Source: Acidobacteriota bacterium (GTDB lineage Bacteria; Acidobacteriota; Terriglobia; UBA7540). From it: DNA of 16,889 nucleotides. The translations under genes were made by a program, and so were the position numbers. Below the pieces are notes generated by a model, which did not search any database, was not told the DNA's origin, and worked only from the letters and a program-made list of their open reading frames with translations. Numbering within the stretch: position 1 is the first letter of the stretch; the number at the start of each line of letters is the position of its first letter. The stretch lies in assembly GCA_021827245.1 (NCBI GenBank), contig JAKAWN010000109.1, positions 1-16,889 on the forward strand, given 5' to 3'. Below are positions 1-6,450 of this stretch, in pieces.

Positions 1-1251
1 CGTCGGGGGCGGAGGTTCGATCTGATCCAAAGCCAGGCGGTGGACCCAGACATCATCTTCAAAACTGACGGTGTTCTGTCCCGCCTCGCTTCTTGTCAGC
101 ACGTGGATGCTGTGCCCTTCGCCAGCGAGCCCGCAGGCCAATTCGTACGTCAGACGCCCGATGCCTCCCACGACGATGGGTGGATATTCCTGACTCAGCA
201 GGCAGATGGTTAGCTTTCCGAATTCGGGCCGAAGCGTTGGAAAGGGTTTAAATTTTATACGGCTGGGCTCGTCAAACAAGTCCGTCGCAACTGGGCCGCG
301 CAGCTCTTTCGCAGCTTCGGAACCCATCAAGCGGCGGGAGCGCGTGAAACCCAGAAGAACACCCTCGCGAAGTCCCGTGTCAGCGTCATGATGGAATTGA
401 TCAAGGGTTTCACGGGGTGCGTTTCCTTCCTGCACGTTTCGCAAGAGGTCGGACTCCGTAGTGGCGCAAAAACGTTCGCAATCCTTCAGCATGTCGCGAA
501 AGGGAATTTCGGGCGGAGCGTTTTTCAGTGCAAAGTACACCTTGTTTTTGATGATAGGGTGCCAGTTGGTGACTATATGGGTCTTATTGCGGAGATGGCT
601 GGCTAGGAAACGGTGATAAACCCGCGCATTCGGCAGTTGCGTCAACAGATATCCGGCATCAACCATGCGCAGGCAGACATCTGTTTCGTCCAGGTAGTAG
701 TCGAATTCCTCGTCAAACCCGCCGATTTCGAGCAGGGCTCTGCGGCGGAACGCCGCGTTCGTCCCCTGCAGATACGGAAAGACGAGGCAGCCGGGATAGC
801 AAAATTCCTCTCCCGGCCTGTCAATATTCCACGCCGCCGTGCCAAGGCGGTTGGATACAGAATATCGATACTGGAGTCCGTAACCAGTGTAGTCGTAAAC
901 AATTCCGCCGGCGCCGCCTATCTCCTCCGAATCGAACGCGGCGACGATGTCATTCAGCCAGTCTTCGTCCGGAATCGCGTCGTCGTCGAGAAAGGCGACC
1001 AGTTCTCCGCGCGCCATCTCAATCCCGGCATTCCGGGAAATAGAGAGGTTGCGGGCGGCGCAACTTCCCGCCCGGATATCTCTCCGGTGCAACTTGATGA
1101 CGCGTTCTGTGTGATCGGTGGATGGTCCGTTGATGACGACAACCTCAAACTCCGAGTAGTTTAGCCTGCGCAAAGATCGCAAAGTAAGGGCCAGGCTCTC
1201 AGCCCGGTTATACGTATTAATGACAATCGAAACAGTCAATTGTTTATGCAT
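1..1251 (-). CDS. GT2-GT4 fused glycosyltransferase, C-terminus cut by window edge
   Basis: The reading frame is open from an ATG at 1251 down to base 1 (417 codons, no stop), so the gene continues outside the window. Residues 1-210 are a GT2 (GT-A) glycosyltransferase: an opening strand SIVINTYNRA, the metal/sugar-nucleotide motif FLDDDAIPDEDWL (DDD at about 89-91), and the acceptor-side DETD at about 188-191 inside GGFDEEFDYYLDETDVC. After a linker, residues from about 346 start a second domain, KLTICLLSQEYPPIVVGGIG, the typical N-terminus of a GT4 (GT-B) enzyme. It should transfer sugars from nucleotide-sugar donors onto a glycan, lipid or protein acceptor; the acceptor is not visible. It follows the methyltransferase gene by 29 bp on the same strand, with a GGAA ribosome site close to the ATG. 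The domain calls are firm; the acceptor and the rest of the GT4 half are unknown. Confidence 0.9.
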   Translation of the reverse strand, partial: MHKQLTVSIVINTYNRAESLALTLRSLRRLNYSEFEVVVINGPSTDHTERVIKLHRRDIRAGSCAARNLSISRNAGIEMARGELVAFLDDDAIPDEDWLNDIVAAFDSEEIGGAGGIVYDYTGYGLQYRYSVSNRLGTAAWNIDRPGEEFCYPGCLVFPYLQGTNAAFRRRALLEIGGFDEEFDYYLDETDVCLRMVDAGYLLTQLPNARVYHRFLASHLRNKTHIVTNWHPIIKNKVYFALKNAPPEIPFRDMLKDCERFCATTESDLLRNVQEGNAPRETLDQFHHDADTGLREGVLLGFTRSRRLMGSEAAKELRGPVATDLFDEPSRIKFKPFPTLRPEFGKLTICLLSQEYPPIVVGGIGRLTYELACGLAGEGHSIHVLTRSEAGQNTVSFEDDVWVHRLALDQIEPPPPT

Positions 1252-1280
1252 GACGATTCCAGCACATGTTCCTGAGGCCA

Positions 1281-2009
1281 TTAGACGAAGGCGTGGATCA
1301 CAATTCTGGCCGGCTGATAGGGTGAAAACACAATCAGCTTTTTGAACCCGACCTCGCGAAGCATGGCCTCAATGCATTTCAGATTCGGCCCCCAGAAGTT
1401 GGAGGGATCGTTGTTCAAGATGTTTCCCGGATAAAACACCATGGCCGGCCGCGAATAATCGAGCGCATCCATGTGCGTCTCAACGATCATCATCTCTTTG
1501 CAGACGGACCTGGCGATTCGCAGGTAGCGCAGCGGATCCTGCGCGTGATAGAGGACCCCGAGGAAGAGAACGAGATCGAACACGCCGACAGTGGCTGGAG
1601 AGAGTTCTTCGACCGGAATCAAGCGGGCTTCGACCTGTGAATGTAGAGCCTGATGAGCAATCCGGAACCCCTGCCCATCGCCCATTCCACTTGCCGTCCA
1701 GCAATAATGATCCGTGGCCAGCACGCGGATGGCTCCGCGTCTTTCAGCCCCAAACGAGAAGAATCCGTCGTAGGCGCCGATGTCGATGACAGTCTCGCCT
1801 GAGAGATTGTCCGGCATATGAATGTGAGACAGCTTTGCAGGGGAATCATCAACTCCAGGAGTGACAATTCCGTTGCCCAGATCGATTCGATGAAACCAGG
1901 GCCGGCCAAAGACCATTGAGGAAAGATCATCCGTTCTGATGCTGGCCGATGGGTCTATTCCCGCCACATTTTCGAATGGGTACGGCACCGGGATTGTCCG
2001 GTTGTGCAT
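1281..2009 (-). CDS. SAM-dependent methyltransferase, CmoB/DUF1698-like
   Basis: This 242-residue protein is a class I SAM methyltransferase. Motif I is VIDIGAYDGFFSFGAERRGA (about residues 73-92), the acidic strand-2 end is VLATDHYCW, and the post-motif FDLVLFLGVLYHAQDPLRYL has the VLYH signature seen in CmoB-type enzymes. The N-terminal WFHRIDLGNGIVTPG also fits the family annotated DUF1698 or 'tRNA (mo5U34) methyltransferase-like'. Members found next to glycosyltransferases are generally thought to act on sugars or glycan ends rather than tRNA. The gene lies 6 bp after the coiled-coil gene and 29 bp before the glycosyltransferase, so it is mid-operon. The true CmoB is larger (about 320 residues) and carries out carboxymethyl transfer, so I do not give it that name. 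Confidence 0.85.
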   Translation of the reverse strand: MHNRTIPVPYPFENVAGIDPSASIRTDDLSSMVFGRPWFHRIDLGNGIVTPGVDDSPAKLSHIHMPDNLSGETVIDIGAYDGFFSFGAERRGAIRVLATDHYCWTASGMGDGQGFRIAHQALHSQVEARLIPVEELSPATVGVFDLVLFLGVLYHAQDPLRYLRIARSVCKEMMIVETHMDALDYSRPAMVFYPGNILNNDPSNFWGPNLKCIEAMLREVGFKKLIVFSPYQPARIVIHAFV

Positions 2010-2015
2010 CGTGAC

Positions 2016-2363
2016 TCAATCCTTGGCCGGCCCGTTTGTTAGGCACGACTCGATCTCCGCCACGCGGAAGGAAAGCTTCTCAACCTGCTGCTGCAACGCA
2101 AGGTTTGACCGGCGGGCCTCGCGCAACGCGCTCGGAAACGAGTCAAGGTGGACCTTCATGGCATCGAGATAGGGTCTGATTTCCGATAGCTGCGACTCTG
2201 TTCTGGCAGCTCGATCGTGCAGGTCTATGACAGTCTTCGTAAGCTGGTCAAGGAGCAGGGCAATCCTTGCCATATTATCCTGAATGGTTGTTCCTTCAGG
2301 GACAGGGTGGGGAGCGCCCTGTTCTTCAATTGGGGCTTCGATTGACAGTGAGTATTCCGGCAT
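2016..2363 (-). CDS. small coiled-coil protein of unknown function
   Basis: The 115-residue product has no signal peptide and no membrane segment. From about residue 30 to 108 it is a heptad-rich helix with few prolines (DNMARIALLLDQLTKTVIDL, later NLALQQQVEKLSFRVAEIES), so a coiled coil or oligomerising helix is likely. The start has a convincing ribosome site (AAGGTAAGAG, 3 bases before the ATG). Its stop is 6 bp from the methyltransferase start, so it is the first gene of the glycan operon. I do not recognise a family. Short coiled-coil proteins beside glycosyltransferases may act as scaffolds or chain-length partners, but nothing here proves that. Confidence 0.7.
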   Translation of the reverse strand: MPEYSLSIEAPIEEQGAPHPVPEGTTIQDNMARIALLLDQLTKTVIDLHDRAARTESQLSEIRPYLDAMKVHLDSFPSALREARRSNLALQQQVEKLSFRVAEIESCLTNGPAKD

Positions 2364-3222
2364 CGCTCTTACCTTTATTCTTGCGAGGATTGCCGCTTCG
2401 CCATGATGGGAAGCGGCTTTGCTATCTCTTGCTGGCCTCGATCAGCCCAGCCATTTACTTTGCTGACGTCCGAAAGCGCTCGCCCGCATTTTGATCGAGT
2501 GGCATCCTCGGGTCCTCTGAGCAAGTGAGATTCCATTTCCCAGAGCGAAGAGAATTCCGGTCCCCGTGAAGTCCGGATTCCCTCCTGATGGCGTGTACCA
2601 CACTTTCCTGACGCGGACACCAGACCTCAACAGTTTCGTGAACACCGGCGAGGGGCCGCGAGGAAAAGTCCGGCAGGAGTTCCTACGCCGATTGCCCTCG
2701 CTCCTGCCACGAAGCCTCAAGAGGACTTTTTTGCAGGTAGTAGCAGGCAAAGTTTGCCGGGTGTCGGCACTAATCGGTATGCGATGTCGATCTTAGGAGC
2801 GTCCGAAGGGGATGACGCGAGTGCATTACTCAAGGAAGTTTTTAGCTGCCGATAAACCAGGGTGTGAAACGAGCATATTTTCTGTTGCCAGGACCTGATC
2901 CCCCAGTTTAGATGTGCCGCGTTTCGAACGGTCAAAGTGTGATTTGTACCCCGGTTTTTTTTAAGCAATTGTTTATGGGGGCTCGGGCTATGCCGAGGAA
3001 TCGTGGATGGTTGCCTTGGGCCTGTCGCAGTGTCAGATTCCCATTCAGCCTAAGCCGGTTGGCTGGGACACCAATGTCATGAATGTACTTCCGCCGGACG
3101 CGCAACACTCGCTGGGGCTACTGGCTCACGAACGCGTGAAGCTGGCCAGAAGCGCTTTCTACCAGGGAGCATTGGTTTATCTGTGTGACACGGACGTCCG
3201 CGCGCGTTGCCGTGTCCCCCGT
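2364..3222. other. gene-free spacer, no recognisable coding sequence
   Basis: I find no frame here that has both a ribosome site and a recognisable protein. The longest open frames (minus 2442-2750, plus 3007-3225) have no family features. An 8-T run at about 2956-2963 lacks a stem before it. An inverted repeat CTCGATCA/TGATCGAG flanks about 2436-2496 but is widely spaced. The stretch sits between the glycan operon and the flagellin remnant, so it may be decayed sequence. Confidence 0.5.
2393..2418 (-). promoter_or_regulatory. leader hairpin before the coiled-coil/glycan operon
   Basis: GCCGCTTC at 2393-2400 and GAAGCGGC at 2411-2418 form a perfect 8-bp stem with a 10-base loop. It starts about 30 bp upstream of the first ATG of the minus-strand operon. 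No T-run follows on either strand, so it is not an obvious terminator. It could be a leader structure. No clear -35/-10 pair was found upstream of it. Confidence 0.35.
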
Positions 3223-3249
3223 TAAAGAATCGAAAATCGGTGCCGGTAG
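3223..3249 (+). promoter_or_regulatory. sigma-28 (FliA)-like flagellar promoter
   Basis: TAAA at 3223-3226, a 15-base spacer, then GCCGGTAG at 3242-3249. The flagellar sigma-28 consensus is TAAA-N15-GCCGATAA, so the spacing is exact and 10 of 12 bases match. It lies about 105 bases upstream of the start codon of a flagellin-like remnant, the class of gene this sigma factor normally serves. The independent match of promoter and gene type is the main support. Confidence 0.6.
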
Positions 3250-3353
3250 GATTGGCCGCCTAGAGAGCGCCAGAAGGCAGGAACCCGCGGCGGGACGACG
3301 CCAGCCAGAGGTTCTCCGCGGAGGCCAGAGATAAGATACGGGAGGAGAATCCG

Positions 3354-3533
3354 ATGGGACTGAGCGTCCTGTTTAACATCCCACCACTTCAATCGCAGCA
3401 CCAGTAACAGGGCGACAACCAGTCGCTCCAATCCACCTTGACCCAACCGACCACCGGTTCAGGGACTAGGAGTGGAGCGGACGACCCGGCGGACCTGCGA
3501 ATCGCAAACTCGTTGCACGCTTCCATTGGGTGA
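3354..3533 (+). pseudogene. flagellin N-terminal remnant with two in-frame stops
   Basis: An ATG at 3354 follows a strong ribosome site (GGAGGAGAAT). The frame reads MGLSVLFNIPPLQSQHQ, a TAA at 3405-3407, then QGDNQSLQSTLTQPTTGSG and SGADDPADLRIANSLHASIG, ending at TGA 3531-3533. This follows the flagellin D0/D1 N-terminus closely: xLSVLxNIxxLxAQN, then LQxTLxxLSSGxRxxSGADDAAGLAIANxLxANI. The usual L/S in 'LSSG' and the arginine-isoleucine after it are altered, and similarity stops after the second stop codon. Only about 59 of the usual 270 or more codons remain. It is a broken flagellin gene that kept its promoter and ribosome site. A 17-residue peptide could still be translated. Confidence 0.75.
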
Positions 3534-3687
3534 ACGACTGTGTGGAGATTCACTATCCTGCAGGGCGAGGCCTTCAGGCACGCCGGCGATACTAAACTTC
3601 CTTTCCTTTGGGCCGATGGTTTATATGCGGCAGGTTTGACCGATGAACTCATCGGCAAGGACACGGTAAGGCGAGGTCGCACAGACT

Positions 3688-4998
3688 GTGCCATCGATGC
3701 AGAAATTCATTGCCAGGCAGCCCATACTCGACCGGGCCGAGAATGTGGTCGGATACGAACTGTTGTTCCGCAGTGCGGACGAAGCCTTCAGCTCCATTGA
3801 GGATCCGGACCTTGCATCGTCCACCGTCATTTCCGACAGCATGATTCTTTACGGCATCAGCGAGCTAACGGAGGGCAAGCGGGCCTTCATAAACTGCACA
3901 CGGGATTCACTTGTGAGTGGGCGCGCCGCATTGATGCCCCCTGACCGGATCGTGATTGAGGTGCTGGAATCAGTCGACGCGGACATCGAGGTCGTGACTG
4001 CATGCCGTGTTCTGAAGAGTGCCGGATACGTGATAGCGCTGGATGACTTCGGGGGAGAGCGGCAGGCCGCGCTGGTTGATCTGGCCGACATCATCAAGAT
4101 TGATGTGCTGGCAACGCCCAAACACGAGGTGGAAGAAATCCTGCGCCGTCACGACGGAAAGGGTATCCAGTTCCTGGCAGAAAAGGTAGAAACACGCGAG
4201 CAGTTCCAGCAAACGAAGGGGCAAGGATTCTCCGCTTTTCAGGGATATTTTTTCGCTAGACCCCGTGTTTTGAAGTCAAACGATATTCCACCCGGCAAAC
4301 TGTTTTATTTTAGCATCCTGCAGGCAGTTACACGTCCGGAGATGGATGTGAGGAAGGTGGCGGACGACATCAAGCATGACCTCGGCCTCTCATACAAACT
4401 ACTTCGCTTCCTGAATTCGGCAGTCTTCGGATTTCGGAATCGAATCCGATCCATCCGGCACGCCGTGGCACTGCTGGGACAAGCCGAAATGCGGAAATGG
4501 ATTTCGCTCGTTGCAATCGCGAGCCTGGGCGAGGGCAAGCCCCCGATCCTTTTCGAAACTGCGCTTACCCGAGCGGCCTTTTGCCAGCACCTTGCGCCTC
4601 GCGTCGGGCCTGTCGGCCGCCAGGAGGACTACTTTCTTCTTGGACTCCTTTCCAACATTGATGCCATCCTGAGTCGACCCTTGCGGGCGGCGCTGGCGGA
4701 ATTGCCCATCGCCGGTGATGTAAAAGAGGCACTGTTGGGCACGCCGAACAAGTTGTATCAGGCCCTCCAAGCCGTGATTACGTACGAAAAGGCTGACTGG
4801 GCAAAACTTGCTTTTTGGGCTAACACCCTTAATGTCCCTGAGAATGCTTTCCCGGAATTGTTTCTCCGTTCCGTGCAATGGTGCAGTCAAATTCCGTGCG
4901 GCGAACTGGTCGCGCCAAGGGGCGCTTCGAATATGCAGTGCCAGCACACTCGATCGGAAGAAGTCAATCCTCACGCTGCTCGCGCTCGACTAAATTAG
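3688..4998 (+). CDS. EAL-HDOD c-di-GMP signalling protein, YuxH type
   Basis: The 436-residue protein combines an N-terminal EAL phosphodiesterase-like domain with a C-terminal HDOD domain, as in the YuxH family. Counting from GTG 3688, the opening is FIARQPILDRAENVVGYELLFR, with ELL at 24-26 in the EAL position. Other expected active-site residues are N69 (FINCT), E91 (IVIEVLE), D119-D120 (LDDFGG), K137 (IIKID), E165 (LAEKVET) and Q185 (FQGYFF). The metal ligands therefore look kept, while the loop after DDFG is GE instead of the usual TG. The HDOD domain begins near residue 205, with KLLRFLNSAVFGFRNRIRSI and HAVALLGQAEMRKW. It may cleave or merely sense c-di-GMP. The ATG at 3697 (MQKFIARQP) is an equally good start by homology; an AGGCGAGG ribosome site sits nearer the GTG. 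It follows the flagellin remnant on the same strand. Confidence 0.85.
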   Translation: MPSMQKFIARQPILDRAENVVGYELLFRSADEAFSSIEDPDLASSTVISDSMILYGISELTEGKRAFINCTRDSLVSGRAALMPPDRIVIEVLESVDADIEVVTACRVLKSAGYVIALDDFGGERQAALVDLADIIKIDVLATPKHEVEEILRRHDGKGIQFLAEKVETREQFQQTKGQGFSAFQGYFFARPRVLKSNDIPPGKLFYFSILQAVTRPEMDVRKVADDIKHDLGLSYKLLRFLNSAVFGFRNRIRSIRHAVALLGQAEMRKWISLVAIASLGEGKPPILFETALTRAAFCQHLAPRVGPVGRQEDYFLLGLLSNIDAILSRPLRAALAELPIAGDVKEALLGTPNKLYQALQAVITYEKADWAKLAFWANTLNVPENAFPELFLRSVQWCSQIPCGELVAPRGASNMQCQHTRSEEVNPHAARARLN

Positions 4999-5060
4999 GT
5001 TTGCCCTTGCCCGTTTCGCATGCGTTTAAAATTCCCATCCTGATCCGAGAAGGCCCATCT

Positions 5061-5297
5061 TTAGGATGGCAACAGCTACGGCACGTTCACGCATCGATCC
5101 TGCACGACATCGGCGCGGCTGCCGAGATTGCACAGCAGCAACTGGGGCACCCTACCGTATTACCCACGCTCAGCCTCTATACGCGAGCGATTCCCGAGAC
5201 TCGCTGACGTGCGGTGTAGGCGCTAGAGAAAGCTCTGGTCCACAATATTCCCCAATCGGCTGATTCTGATCAACTGCGTGTGGTAGCAACTAATTGA
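5061..5297 (+). pseudogene. C-terminal remnant of a tyrosine recombinase/integrase
   Basis: The frame from about 5061 reads LGWQQLRHVHASILHDIG, then QQQLGHPTVLPTLSLYTRAI. This matches the last catalytic part of tyrosine recombinases: box II HxLRHTHAT, the LGH motif and the YTHA nucleophile segment. The LRH arginine, the second histidine and the tyrosine are kept; the first box II histidine is Q. The frame then meets TGA (5205-5207) and TAG (5217-5219), yet recombinase-like sequence continues across both (RAV, ALEKALVH) to a TGA at 5295-5297. The N-terminal DNA-binding domain and box I are missing, so it cannot be active. It ends 17 bp from the 3' end of tRNA-Cys, a usual place for integrases of elements inserted at tRNA genes. 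Confidence 0.75.
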
Positions 5298-5313
5298 CCT
5301 GTAATGAGTAAGC

Positions 5314-5388
5314 TGGAGGCGCGGGGGAGAATCGAACTCCCGCATAAAGGTTTTGCAGACCTCTCCCTTACCACTTGGGTACCGCGCC
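5314..5388 (-). tRNA. tRNA-Cys (GCA)
   Basis: The reverse strand folds as a tRNA. The acceptor stem pairs GGCGCGG (5382-5388) with CCGCGCC (5318-5324), the discriminator is U73, and CCA is encoded (5314-5316). The anticodon loop CTGCAAA gives anticodon GCA on a GAGGT/ACCTT stem, and the T arm is GGGAG-TTCGATT-CTCCC. It is separated from tRNA-Gly by 6 bp (5389-5394), so the two are co-transcribed. No terminator with a T-run is visible downstream; the integrase remnant starts there. Confidence 0.97.
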
Positions 5389-5394
5389 GGAAGA

Positions 5395-5469
5395 TGGAGC
5401 GGGAAACGGGATTCGAACCCGCGACTTCGACCTTGGCAAGGTCGCACTCTACCACTGAGTTATTCCCGC
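5395..5469 (-). tRNA. tRNA-Gly (GCC)
   Basis: The reverse strand has a perfect 7-bp acceptor stem, GCGGGAA (5463-5469) with TTCCCGC (5399-5405). U73 and an encoded CCA follow (5395-5397). The anticodon loop TTGCCAA on a CGACC/GGTCG stem gives GCC. The T arm is CGGGTTCGAATCCCG. It is the first tRNA of a two-gene transcript with tRNA-Cys and lies about 30 bp downstream of a consensus promoter. Confidence 0.97.
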
Positions 5470-5498
5470 TTGAAACCTAGAAACTCAATTACCATGAA

Positions 5499-5528
5499 AT
5501 TATAGAAAGCGATGCTGCAGCATGTCAA
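5499..5528 (-). promoter_or_regulatory. consensus sigma-70 promoter of the tRNA-Gly/Cys operon
   Basis: Read on the minus strand, TTGACA (5523-5528) and TATAAT (5499-5504) are both exact consensus hexamers, 18 bp apart. Transcription would begin near 5492, about 22 bases before tRNA-Gly. A perfect 12-bp palindrome, ATGCTGCAGCAT (5512-5523), fills half of the spacer and touches the -35 box. Confidence 0.85.
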
Positions 5529-5732
5529 GCAAGCGAATGGAGACATGTTCATTGTCTCGACGGCTTCCCATTGGTTACCATTAACATGTGTGCATAGGAC
5601 AGCTTGATTTCAAGAGTGCGTCGTTATAACGTGTTTCTTAAGGTCATTGCCTTGCTTGTATGAAGAGCTGATCCAGCACGTCCCACGCGACGGGGCGTTT
5701 GCACTGAAGCAGGTGAAAAGGAAGATAACGCA

Positions 5733-5936
5733 ATGTACGATCCGCAAACCGTCCAACTGATCATAGTCCTGGTGGTTGTAGCTTTGCTTCTGTTCTTCAT
5801 CATCGGGCTGATTTATGGATTGTTTCTACTGGCCAGGATCCGCACGCAGGCGGTGCGGATTAACAAGCGGCTCGAAGAGATTCTGGAGAGGACCGCCCCT
5901 CCGGCCAGTAAAGAGAATTCCAGGTTCACGCTATAG
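5733..5936 (+). CDS. small single-pass membrane protein, unknown function
   Basis: The product is 67 residues long: a short outer segment MYDPQTVQ, one long hydrophobic helix (about residues 9-35, LIIVLVVVALLLFFIIGLIY and onward), then a basic amphipathic tail (ARIRTQAVRINKRLEEILER) that should stay in the cytoplasm and could form a short coiled coil. A ribosome site AAGGAAG sits 8 bases before the ATG. I do not recognise a family. It stands alone on the plus strand between the tRNA promoter and a convergent XRE gene. A weak promoter-like pair (TTGATT with TATAAC, near 5604-5630) precedes it. Confidence 0.7.
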   Translation: MYDPQTVQLIIVLVVVALLLFFIIGLIYGLFLLARIRTQAVRINKRLEEILERTAPPASKENSRFTL

Positions 5937-5999
5937 GCTGCCGCTTTCCAGGCGTGACTTCCAGTGGCGAATCAAACGCGCCGCACAATGTCTCCGGGA

Positions 6000-6341
6000 T
6001 TACTCTCGTTCCAACTTGCTGGCAAGAGTAAGGATCAGCTTGCGATTTGCGGTGGTCATGCTCTCGAAGGATTTGACGAGGCGGCGCACTGATTTCGACT
6101 GATTTGCCTGTGGAGGGATTCGCGGCGCCGTCGGGTGGCTGCCACCGCGAAAGAGAAGCTGATATGGTTCAACTTCCAAAGCCTTGGCAAACTTTCCCAG
6201 GGTCGCCAGCGAAGGAGCCGTATATCCACCCTCAACTCGCGAAATATACGAACGGAGCAGCCCGGACCGTTTTTCAATGTCCCCTTGCGAAAGCCCCTTG
6301 CCTTCACGCAGGGTCCGAATCCGCTTTCCGATGTCCATCAT
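6000..6341 (-). CDS. XRE-family helix-turn-helix regulator
   Basis: From ATG 6341 the product is 113 residues. Residues 3-60 are a Cro/CI-type helix-turn-helix: DIGKRIRTLREGKGLSQGDI, then SGLLRSYISRVEGG and PSLATLGKFAKALEV. The C-terminal part (about 70-113) is a short helical tail, RRLVKSFESMTTANRKLILT, that may dimerise. A longer frame begins at TTG 6374, but that codon is the TTG of a good -35 box, so I prefer ATG 6341 or 6338. There is no ribosome site before either ATG. The downstream neighbour (the small membrane protein) is convergent, and the upstream SIS gene is on the same strand about 110 bp away. Its targets are unknown; autoregulation is plausible. Confidence 0.85.
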   Translation of the reverse strand: MMDIGKRIRTLREGKGLSQGDIEKRSGLLRSYISRVEGGYTAPSLATLGKFAKALEVEPYQLLFRGGSHPTAPRIPPQANQSKSVRRLVKSFESMTTANRKLILTLASKLERE

Positions 6342-6345
6342 ATTA

Positions 6346-6374
6346 ATAAAATCAGAAATGCAGTTTGTTGTCAA
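6346..6374 (-). promoter_or_regulatory. promoter of the XRE gene, probably giving a leaderless mRNA
   Basis: On the minus strand TTGACA (6369-6374) is followed by 17 bp and TTTTAT (6346-6351). Transcription would start within a few bases of the ATG pair at 6338-6341, which fits the absence of a ribosome site. The overlapping CAAT-G-ATTG inverted repeat (about 6372-6380) could be an operator half-site pair at the -35 box. Confidence 0.5.
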
Positions 6375-6450
6375 TGATTGTCGAAAATCTCATGTTTGGA
6401 AATAAGTAATAGGTTGTAGTATAAAACCACTACGTGCGAAATCTGGGGTG

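Noticed and set aside
613..1164. 183-codon open frame on the plus strand
   Set aside because: It is antisense to the GT2 domain, which has clear family motifs; the plus translation has none and no ribosome site.
2393..2418. Hairpin considered as a rho-independent terminator
   Set aside because: No T-run on either strand after the stem; kept only as a possible leader structure.
3007..3225. 72-codon plus-strand frame before the flagellin relic
   Set aside because: No ribosome site and no family features; it ends at the sigma-28-like promoter. I could not rule out a remnant but cannot support a gene.
4399..4974. 191-codon minus-strand frame
   Set aside because: Shadow of the HDOD part of the EAL-HDOD gene; no recognisable domain.
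6342..6374. TTG start at 6374 for the XRE gene
   Set aside because: The TTG is the beginning of a consensus -35 box, and the extra 11 residues are not part of the helix-turn-helix family.
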